Below, piece by piece: positions 1 to 6,091 of a stretch of 64,000 nt of DNA (its first letter is position 1; each line of letters opens with the position of its first letter). The translations under genes were made by a program, and so were the position numbers. Source of the DNA: Nocardioides sp. zg-1308 (lineage in GTDB: Bacteria > Actinomycetota > Actinomycetes > Propionibacteriales > Nocardioidaceae); assembly GCF_013155375.1 (NCBI RefSeq), contig NZ_JABJQY010000002.1, positions 1,178,001-1,242,000 of the forward strand, read 5' to 3'. Below the pieces are notes generated by a model. That model did no database searches. It saw only the letters and a program-made list of their open reading frames with translations, and had not been told where the DNA came from.

Positions 1-20
1 CGCTTGGCAACGTCCGATGA

Positions 21-206
21 GGCGGAACGTCTGCATGCTCTGTTGCGCGCAGGAACGGTATTGCCCATGGCGAGGTCTCAATCGGGGCCACTTTCGGCGA
101 TGTGGATGGGTACGTAGACGTCGTCGAAGAATTGGCACTCGAGATCGACGGGCAGGTTGGTGAAGCAGTCCGACGCATCTGCGCCAGCGCCACGCTGCCG
201 TGGTGA
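21..206 (+). other. Possible C-terminal coding fragment, unrecognised
   Basis: A frame open from just after a TGA at 18-20 to a TGA at 204-206 reads like a real protein end, with a run GATFGDVDGYVDVVEELALE followed by a basic helix-like tail. No start codon with a ribosome binding site is seen. A second frame from base 1 (LATSDEAERLHALL) is open until about 117, so this may be a gene cut by the window edge or broken by a frameshift around 70-115. I do not recognise the family. An OsmC-like C-terminus was considered but is not supported by a clear motif. Confidence 0.25.
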
Positions 207-320
207 CCTCGGGCGAAGCCTGCGGTGGTGCATGCACGGCCCTACCGTTTGGCATGTACGCGGATGGCGGGTCGTCCGCGTCCGGGAGAACGAGGTGCCC
301 GAGAGTGGAAGGGAACGAGC

Positions 321-337
321 CACGGAGCCGCTCCGTG
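321..337 (-). terminator. Small hairpin downstream of the HNH gene
   Basis: Inverted repeat CACGGAG / CTCCGTG with a 3-nt loop lies 26 bases beyond the stop codon of the minus-strand HNH gene. There is no T-tract, so a terminator role is only suggested by position. The rest of 207-362 shows nothing else I can support. Confidence 0.25.
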
Positions 338-362
338 AGAGCGCTTGGGCGGACCCGAACGG

Positions 363-1112
363 CTAGTTGGAGGCAGTAGCGACCGTCGTGCCTCGGCGAT
401 CTCGCAACTCCTCGGGGGTAAGCCAGGGTCGCGCGCGATGGATCATCCGGTGGCAGTTGCTGCACAGCAGAGCCAGGTCGCTCAGTCTTGTGGTCGTGGG
501 GCCAGACGCATGCAGTGGCAGGACATGGTGGACCTCGATGTACCCGTCGCCGAGGTCTCCGTAGGCGCGGCCGAAGTCAAACTCGCAGACCTCGCAGGCG
601 ATCAGCAGGCCAGCAGCTTGGACAGCGGCGATCTTCCGCTTGCGGATCGTGCGGTTCCGCTCCCGGCGGTAGTGCTGCGCGAGCCACTGGCCGCCCTCTT
701 GGGCCTCGAAGTCGTCGCTGAGGGAGTCGGCGTCCGAGTCCCAGTCGACATCAACCGCGGCGTCCTTCGGGGTCCGTCCGGCCTCGATCGCGGCGGCGAG
801 GCTCGTGGCCAGCGTGTCCATCTTGTCTGGCCTGTCCAGAAACGCCTGGAGCACCTCGCGGGTGGGCCGCCCGCCCTTGGTGGGCTTGCCGCCGTATGTG
901 GGCAGTAGCGTGCTGAGGTCGTACATCTTGCGCTGAACGCTGTTCGGGCTACGGAAGTCGTCGTCACGCTCGCTCAACGGGACGAAGTTGGCGTCTATGA
1001 GCAGCGCGGACAGCCTCTCTGCCTCAGGCGAGTTGGCCCGGTAGACCTTCCAGTCGTTCGCCTTGAGTTCGGCGCAGATGATCACGAGCTCCTCGCGGGT
1101 CCAGTCAGCCAC
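363..1112 (-). CDS. McrA-like HNH endonuclease
   Basis: Predicted 249-aa nuclease. The N-terminal part (about residues 2-100) begins DWTREELV and carries the LSALL, FRSPNSVQRKM and GGRPTREVL blocks, which I recognise as the N-terminal module of McrA-type, modification-dependent HNH enzymes. The C-terminus holds the HNH core: CEVC at about 173, EVHHVLPLH at 193-201 and CSNCHRMIH at 217-225, that is two zinc CxxC pairs and the catalytic histidines. By family it would cut DNA carrying modified bases; the substrate here is inference. GTG at 1112 was chosen because the open frame upstream of it (to 1433) would overlap the divergent kinase gene and is low-complexity, but no strong ribosome binding site is seen. 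Codon use is less GC-extreme than in the host genes, in keeping with transfer. Restriction of foreign DNA is the likely role. Confidence 0.75.
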   Translation of the reverse strand: MADWTREELVIICAELKANDWKVYRANSPEAERLSALLIDANFVPLSERDDDFRSPNSVQRKMYDLSTLLPTYGGKPTKGGRPTREVLQAFLDRPDKMDTLATSLAAAIEAGRTPKDAAVDVDWDSDADSLSDDFEAQEGGQWLAQHYRRERNRTIRKRKIAAVQAAGLLIACEVCEFDFGRAYGDLGDGYIEVHHVLPLHASGPTTTRLSDLALLCSNCHRMIHRARPWLTPEELRDRRGTTVATASN

Positions 1113-1211
1113 CCGGCGACAATAGATCTGCTTCGGTCGAGGCGTCCTGGGATCCGGCGATCCGTGATGGTGATGAATCGACCGACTTATCCATGACGAC
1201 TCACGGGCCCG

Positions 1212-2558
1212 GTGAGAGGGGATGAGAAGATTTCGGCCGTGAAGCCTGGAGAGTGCCCTTACGTCGAGGTCGAGGACTTGGGACGCGGTGGCCAGTGCGT
1301 CGTTTCCTTGGCCAAGCGTCGGGATGGCGAAGGACCTAGCGTCGCCATTAAGCGACCGCTGCCGTGGGACGGGAACAACAACGACCGGCTTCGTCGGGAG
1401 ATCGACGTTATGTCGTCGCTCGCACATGACCACGTCATGCCGATTCTTGACTCGGGGATCGACGAGGAGGGCTTCTATTGGTACACGATGCCCCTCTCTA
1501 CGGGCTCACTGAGGAAGCAGCGGGACACTCTCCTGCACTCGTATGACCTGGAAACACTGAGTCAGTGGGTCTTCCAGGAGGTGGCCGCGGGCGTCGGTTT
1601 CATGCATGAGCTCGGCTACACCCACAGAGACATCAAACCTGACAACGTGCTGGCCCTCGCGGATCCAAGCCGACCTCGGGGGCTGCGCTGGGTCATCGCA
1701 GACGGCGGGCTCATCCGCCGTCCCCTGGGCGAGACCACGAATGCCCTCACGGGCAGCGTCACCACGATGGGAACGACTGGCTACATCGCACCTGAGACCC
1801 ATGGCGACCCGCACGCGGTGACGCAGGCAGCCGACGTCTATAGCGTCGGCCGGGTCCTCGCGTGGCTGCTCACCGGGCGTACACCCGTTTACACGGAGCG
1901 ACTTCTCCCGAATGGAAAGTGGCGGCCGGTGGTCAGGCTGCTCACCATGGATGACCCCGGACGCCGCCCTCAGTCCATGATGGAGGCCGTTGAGCGCAGC
2001 GAGGAACTCCTGACCGAAATGCCGATATCGGAGAAGGGGAACTTCAGGACCTTGGTGGGTGAAAAGGGCGGGGCACTCAGGGTTGATAACCCCCTCTGGG
2101 ACGTCGTGCGCGAGAATCTCGACGATCCCGACTTCATGCTGGATGACGTCGTTCGCATCGAGCCCTCAGCCGTGCACAAGTGGACTCGCTCCCACCCCTC
2201 CAACGGCGCCGAACTGGCCGAGAAGATGGCGGGTCACTTGGACGAGGGTTATCTGAGTTACAGCCGGACCGTCGCGCCTATGGACCTGATCCGCACGGTG
2301 CTGGCCGCCCTTCCCGAGGTCGAGGAGTACGGCTTGATGGAGGATGTCGCAGTTCCTTATTGCGAGGCCGTCCGGAGCTGGGACCAGTGGACGCCCAATG
2401 ATCGCCTGCGGTCTTGGCTCGAGGGACTCTCTGGCCACGCAGCCGCGACCATGGCGCGGGCCATTCATCAGTCGGCCTCGACGGACTACTTCCGTCAGTC
2501 GATTGCCCGGGACCGGCGGTTCGCGAGTCCGGACCTGAGGTCTCTACTGCAGGACTGA
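1212..2558 (+). CDS. Serine/threonine protein kinase, degenerate DFG motif
   Basis: A 448-aa cytoplasmic protein with no membrane segment. The kinase domain covers about residues 18-270: glycine loop GRGGQCV at 24-30, lysine in AIK (K47), catalytic loop HRDIKPDN at 138-145, and GTTGYIAPE near 188-195. The magnesium-binding DFG is replaced by D164-G-G (ADGG), which keeps the aspartate but loses the phenylalanine. Residues about 290-448 form an extra domain without recognised motifs. The GTG at 1212 is used; a second in-frame GTG at 1239 is possible. It is divergent from the HNH nuclease across a 99-bp gap, so the two may share a control region, and it lies in the integrated element. Stand-alone kinases of this kind occur in phage-defence islands; a defence role here is inference. 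Regulation of the nuclease by phosphorylation is possible but untested. Confidence 0.8.
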   Translation: MRGDEKISAVKPGECPYVEVEDLGRGGQCVVSLAKRRDGEGPSVAIKRPLPWDGNNNDRLRREIDVMSSLAHDHVMPILDSGIDEEGFYWYTMPLSTGSLRKQRDTLLHSYDLETLSQWVFQEVAAGVGFMHELGYTHRDIKPDNVLALADPSRPRGLRWVIADGGLIRRPLGETTNALTGSVTTMGTTGYIAPETHGDPHAVTQAADVYSVGRVLAWLLTGRTPVYTERLLPNGKWRPVVRLLTMDDPGRRPQSMMEAVERSEELLTEMPISEKGNFRTLVGEKGGALRVDNPLWDVVRENLDDPDFMLDDVVRIEPSAVHKWTRSHPSNGAELAEKMAGHLDEGYLSYSRTVAPMDLIRTVLAALPEVEEYGLMEDVAVPYCEAVRSWDQWTPNDRLRSWLEGLSGHAAATMARAIHQSASTDYFRQSIARDRRFASPDLRSLLQD

Positions 2559-2561
2559 GCG

Positions 2562-2768
2562 TCATCTAAGCGACCGCAAGGCCGAGATCCACTCGCGCTC
2601 GACTTGGCGCTTGCGCTGTTGGGCGCGGCTTGCGGCCACGCGCTTGCGGTCGCGCTGTCGCCGGTCGTGCCTCACGAGGAGAAGCGAGTGGCCCACGGCA
2701 AGCGGGGCCGGGGCGGCTGGCGCCATGATCGCTATGAGGGTCATGAACGTGTAGAGGACAGGTCGCAT
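2562..2768 (-). CDS. Small membrane protein, hypothetical
   Basis: A 68-aa reading frame starting ATG 5 bases after the stop of the RHH/RAMA-like gene. Residues about 4-30 (VLYTFMTLIAIMAPAAPAP and beyond) are hydrophobic enough for one membrane helix or a signal anchor, followed by a strongly basic tail (RHDRRQRDRKRVAASRAQQR). Weak upstream GAGCGGTGA. It converges with the kinase gene, the two stops being 3 bases apart. Tight spacing suggests one operon with the upstream gene. No family recognised; it could be spurious. Confidence 0.4.
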   Translation of the reverse strand: MRPVLYTFMTLIAIMAPAAPAPLAVGHSLLLVRHDRRQRDRKRVAASRAQQRKRQVEREWISALRSLR

Positions 2769-2773
2769 GACGG

Positions 2774-3241
2774 TCACCGCTCGCCGATGATCGAGTGCAG
2801 GTTCTTGCCGGTGTCGGCGACCTTCCAGAACTTCCGACCGTTGGTGTTGGGCGACTCGCGGACGTCGCCGGAGACGTGCTCGACGACCGCCACGGCGGCG
2901 GCGGTGGGCGACGAGAAGGTCTTGTTGACCCACGGCTCCGTGGACAGCCGGACCTCGTGGTTGCGCGGGTTGAACGTCCCGTCGATGCGGTGGGCCTTGT
3001 ACACCTTGTAGACGGGGATCCACTCCACTGTCGGGTCGGTCGTCGCTCGAGCGGGCGGGGTGTAGGTGGAGGACTTGGAGACGGCGGTCGCTGCCTGGTT
3101 GGGCACTGGCACGCTCGGGGCCGCGTCGCTGGCGAGGCGGTCCACCAGTCGGGCCACGACCTCGCCGACCGTTCGGTCCATCAGCCGGGCCGCCACGACC
3201 AGGCGGTCGTACGTCGCGTCGTCGATCTCGACCTGTCTCAT
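2774..3241 (-). CDS. Ribbon-helix-helix plus RAMA-like DNA-binding protein
   Basis: A 155-aa protein. Residues 1-40 (MRQVEIDDATYDRLVVAARL, then a second helix ending VARLVDRL) have the strand-helix-helix pattern of ribbon-helix-helix DNA-binding domains. A proline/threonine linker (about 42-70) leads to a C-terminal domain with FSSPTAAAVAVV and GRKFWKV, the pattern of the RAMA/DUF4357 fold, a domain found fused or linked to adenine methylases and restriction systems and thought to sense DNA modification. The layout recalls SeqA, which joins a dimerising part to a methylation reader. The start ATG has AGGAG 7 bases upstream. Just upstream lies a dense cluster of GACTC/GAGTC sites that could be its operator. 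Domain assignment rests on motif reading only. Confidence 0.6.
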   Translation of the reverse strand: MRQVEIDDATYDRLVVAARLMDRTVGEVVARLVDRLASDAAPSVPVPNQAATAVSKSSTYTPPARATTDPTVEWIPVYKVYKAHRIDGTFNPRNHEVRLSTEPWVNKTFSSPTAAAVAVVEHVSGDVRESPNTNGRKFWKVADTGKNLHSIIGER

Positions 3242-3251
3242 TGCTGCTCCT

Positions 3252-3459
3252 GAGTCCGGTGAGCCACGCTGCAGTGACTCGAAGACTCAAGAGTCGTTCA
3301 AGAAGACTCAAAAGTCAAGTGCTGAGTCGCAACGGGGACTCTTCGATGCTCAAGTGCTGCTCCCGGCGACTCGAGGGCGCCCCCCGGTCAGGAGTTCCGG
3401 TGGAAGGACTCAGCAGCTTCAGGTCACTAGCTTCGTGCGGAACCGACTACGGTCGACTC
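3252..3459. promoter_or_regulatory. Cluster of GACTC/GAGTC sites (GANTC class), candidate operator
   Basis: Ten occurrences of GACTC or its complement GAGTC occur in 208 bp: starts 3252, 3276, 3284, 3291, 3305, 3324, 3337, 3368, 3407 and 3455. Random expectation is about 0.4. The pair at 3284-3295 forms an inverted repeat (GACTC-AA-GAGTC). The region is the gap between the integrase stop and the start of the RHH/RAMA-like gene, with the first site overlapping that gene's leader next to its ribosome binding site. Autoregulation, or methylation-sensitive binding, is inferred. Confidence 0.6.
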
Positions 3460-4619
3460 GCGCACCAAGCCGCGTAGGTCGCTCCGATCTTCTCGGCCAA
3501 CGACCTGTCGCGGTCGAGGGTGGCATGTTGGTAGATCGCCATCGCGGCCTGAGAGGCGTGGCCGGCCCGCGCCTGCAGCTCGGCGGCAGTGGCCCCGTGC
3601 TGGCCGGCGAGGGTCAGAGCAGTGTGACGCAGGTGGTGAATTGTCAGGTCCGGCCGACCGGCCTTCTCCCGGGCGGGCCGGTAGCGGTCCATCAGGTAGC
3701 GGACGCTCATGTGGTCGGTGCGGTCACCGGGGAAGAGCAGCCCGGACGGGCAGGTAGCCGTGTGCTCCAGCAGGTGCTTCTGCAGCATCGGCAAGAACGG
3801 TGGAGGGACGTGGACCGTCCGCACTCCGCTCTTGGTCTTCGGCGAGCTGATGTGCCGTCCGCACTGAGGGCACGCACCCCGGACAGATGGGTTGACGTCT
3901 TTGTCGATCTTCCTGGTGACGGTGATCCGGCCAGTGAGGCCATCGATGTCGGACCGTCGCAGCTCCAGCAGCTCCCCCTCGCGCAAGCCGACGAAGGCGG
4001 CCAGCACGATGAGCAGCCTCAGCCGCTCGGGCATCTCGTTGATGATCACCGCGATCTCGTCGAAGGTCGCTGGGACCACGACCGCCTTGACGGGAGCACT
4101 GCCGGCTCCACGGATCTTCGGCGGAGCCCGATCGACCAGTTCCTCCTCCTCGGCTGCCTGGAGGATCGAACGCAACAGCCGGTACGCCGATGCGTTGGAC
4201 GACGCCGTCTTTGGATCGAGCGAGCGTCGCCACGCCTTGATCTCGGAGAGGGTGACGTCGCGCAGCGGCATCGCGCCGAAGTACGGCAGGATCCGATGCT
4301 CGAGCAGGGCTTTGTAGCTGCGCACCGTTGTCGGCCGCAGGCCGCGCTCGGCCAAGTAACGCTCGGCGAACGCCTCCACGGTGCTCATCGCCTGCTCGCG
4401 TTCGCGGCGGGCCTCGGCGACCTTCCGGGCCTTGGGCGGCGTCCACTCGTCGCGGTCGATGAGGGATCGCTCGTTGGCGAGCCACGCTTCGGCATCCATC
4501 TTGGTCTGGAAGTTGCGCGAGTGGCGCGTGCCGTCCGGCATCGCGTATCGCGCGCGGTAGGACGGTCCCGTCGCGCCGGAGCGTCGCTCGAGCTCGCCGA
4601 AACCTCGTCGCCGTGTCAT
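3447..4619 (-). CDS. Tyrosine recombinase / phage-type integrase
   Basis: A 390-aa site-specific recombinase. The N-terminal arm-binding part contains a YRARYAMPDGTRHSRNF strand region, then a SAM-like core-binding domain (AERYLAERGLRPTTVRSYKA). The catalytic domain shows the arginine in FVGLREGELLELR, the HLRHT box, GHAS and the tyrosine in AIYQHAT near the C-terminus. A CPQCGRH insertion in the catalytic domain looks like half of a zinc ribbon, an unusual addition. ATG at 4619 was chosen because AGGAGG precedes it by 7 bases; an upstream frame to 4649 lacks this. It lies about 170 bp from the tRNA-Ala half-site at 4790-4834, the normal layout for a tRNA-targeting integrase, so it very probably moved this element. 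Confidence 0.92.
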   Translation of the reverse strand: MTRRRGFGELERRSGATGPSYRARYAMPDGTRHSRNFQTKMDAEAWLANERSLIDRDEWTPPKARKVAEARREREQAMSTVEAFAERYLAERGLRPTTVRSYKALLEHRILPYFGAMPLRDVTLSEIKAWRRSLDPKTASSNASAYRLLRSILQAAEEEELVDRAPPKIRGAGSAPVKAVVVPATFDEIAVIINEMPERLRLLIVLAAFVGLREGELLELRRSDIDGLTGRITVTRKIDKDVNPSVRGACPQCGRHISSPKTKSGVRTVHVPPPFLPMLQKHLLEHTATCPSGLLFPGDRTDHMSVRYLMDRYRPAREKAGRPDLTIHHLRHTALTLAGQHGATAAELQARAGHASQAAMAIYQHATLDRDRSLAEKIGATYAAWCASRP

Positions 4620-4789
4620 GTCAGCGCCTCCTGTTTGCCCGCAATCCACCGGCTACGATTTAACCCCATACTCTGGCAGTTGAGCAATGGGGCACCTAGG
4701 GGGAAGGACTGTCCAAACGAGTCCGACAAAGACCGCTCCTGACCTGCAATTTCACGCTCGAGTGGCGCTTCGAGCGATAGTCCGAGGGG

Positions 4790-4834
4790 TTTGCAAGCAG
4801 GGGGTTAGGGGTTCGAGTCCCCTAGGCTCCACCA
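4790..4834 (+). other. attR: 3' half of tRNA-Ala(UGC)
   Basis: The sequence from TTTGCAAGCAGG through the T-arm (AGGGG 4807-4811, loop TTCGAGT, CCCCT 4819-4823), acceptor strand AGGCTCC 4824-4830, A and CCA matches the anticodon-loop-to-3'-end half of tRNA-Ala with anticodon TGC. No 5' half (acceptor partner GGAGCCT or GGGGCCT, D-arm) is present upstream, so this is not a functional tRNA gene. It is the host-side half left when an element integrates into a tRNA. The regenerated full tRNA should be at the other end, left of base 1. The remainder of 4620-4789 is the integrase leader, slightly AT-richer than its surroundings. Confidence 0.85.
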
Positions 4835-4921
4835 CCGATCCCCGTCCCGCCTCGCGCAGAGACAGCACCGCAACCCCGTTGCCCTAGGCTGGCCGCAGGA
4901 CCGGATCGAGAGGACTGACGA

Positions 4922-5932
4922 GTGGGCCGCGCGTCTGGCAGGGCCGTCACCATCTCCGCGATCGCTGCGGAGGCGGGGGTCTCGGTGCCCACCGTGTCGC
5001 GCGTGCTGAACGGCCGCTCGGACGTCGCGCCCGGCACCCGTGAGCGGGTCGAGCAGCTGCTACGGCACCACGAGTACCGCCGGCCGTCGCGGCGCCAGGG
5101 CCAGGCGTGCCTGATCGACCTCGTCTTCGACGACCTGGACAGCCCGTGGGCGCTCGAGATCGTGCGCGGGGTCGAGGAGGTGGTGCACGCCGCGGGGGCG
5201 GGCACCGTGGTCTCCGCGATCCACAGCCGCGCCTCCGACCGACGGCAGTGGCTCGACAACCTCCGCGTCCGCGCCACCGACGCCGTGATCCTCGTGCTGA
5301 CCGACCTCGACGGCGAGCTCGGAGCCGAGCTGGAGCGCCTCGACGTACCGGCCGTGGCGATCGACCCGGCCGGCGTGCCGGCGCTCGACCTGCCCACGAT
5401 CGGGGTGACCAATTGGAGCGGGGCCGTGTCCGCCACCGAGCACCTGATCGGGCTCGGCCACCGCCGGATCGCGCACATCAGCGGTCGACCCGGTCTATGG
5501 TGCACCCGCAGCCGGCTCGACGGCTACCGCGCCGGGCTCAGCTCCGCCGGGCTGCAGCCGGCGGCGGAGCTGGTGGTGGAGGGAGACTTCGGCTACGAGT
5601 CGGGCTACCGCGCCGGGGTCCACCTCCTCGGCCTGGCGGAGCCTCCGACGGCCGTCTTCGCCGCCAACGATCAGATGGCCATGGGCGTCTACGAGGCCCT
5701 GCGCCGCAGCGGCCGTCGCGTCCCCGACGACGTGAGCGTCGTCGGCTTCGACGACCTGCCCAGCTCCCGCTGGGCCTCCCCGCCGATGACCACCGTGCGG
5801 CAGCCGCTCACGGAGCTCGGCCGGATGGCCAGCCAGATGGCGCTGCGCATGGTCGGCGGCGAGTCCATCGAGGGTCCGCGCGTCGAGCTGGCCACCGAGC
5901 TCGTGGTCCGCGAGAGCACCGCCGCGCGCTGA
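4922..5932 (+). CDS. LacI-family transcriptional regulator
   Basis: A 336-aa repressor. Residues about 9-55 form the LacI helix-turn-helix and hinge (TISAIAAEAGVSVPTVSRVL, then NGRSDVAPGTRERV). The rest is a periplasmic-binding-protein-like sugar sensor with the typical ends FAANDQMAMGVYEALRR and VSVVGFDDLPSSRWASPPMT. GTG start with GAGAGGA upstream. It is the first host gene after the attachment site, and the next gene downstream is a secreted xylan-degrading enzyme with an inverted repeat in its leader. It probably represses that gene until a xylo-oligosaccharide binds; ligand and target are inferred from position. Confidence 0.92.
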   Translation: MGRASGRAVTISAIAAEAGVSVPTVSRVLNGRSDVAPGTRERVEQLLRHHEYRRPSRRQGQACLIDLVFDDLDSPWALEIVRGVEEVVHAAGAGTVVSAIHSRASDRRQWLDNLRVRATDAVILVLTDLDGELGAELERLDVPAVAIDPAGVPALDLPTIGVTNWSGAVSATEHLIGLGHRRIAHISGRPGLWCTRSRLDGYRAGLSSAGLQPAAELVVEGDFGYESGYRAGVHLLGLAEPPTAVFAANDQMAMGVYEALRRSGRRVPDDVSVVGFDDLPSSRWASPPMTTVRQPLTELGRMASQMALRMVGGESIEGPRVELATELVVRESTAAR

Positions 5933-5996
5933 GCGACCGGCTCTCCCGCCCCGTCGACCCTTGACGGCGGTGGTGCCCCGTGCTGCACTGACGTTG

Positions 5997-6025
5997 TTTC
6001 CGAAATGTTTCCGAAACACTTTCGG
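5997..6025. promoter_or_regulatory. Candidate LacI-family operator upstream of the xylanase
   Basis: TTTCCGAAA occurs twice (5997-6005, 6008-6016) and the second copy is part of the perfect inverted repeat CCGAAA-CAC-TTTCGG (6011-6025). CGAAA/TTTCG half-sites are typical of actinobacterial LacI-type regulators of polysaccharide use. A TTGACG at 5961-5966 could be a -35 box; no good -10 is seen. The site is 67 bp before the xylanase ATG. Confidence 0.6.
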
Positions 6026-6091
6026 AGCACGATCTCGGGGCGCCGGCTGGGCCTGCCGCCTCATCGACCGACCGGCTGTGGAGGACAGGAC

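Noticed and set aside
1113..1433. Upstream extension of the HNH gene with a HHHH run
   Set aside because: It would overlap the divergent kinase start by over 200 bp and lacks family similarity.
4740..4834. Functional tRNA gene at the attachment site
   Set aside because: The 5' acceptor strand and D-arm are missing; only the 3' half is present.
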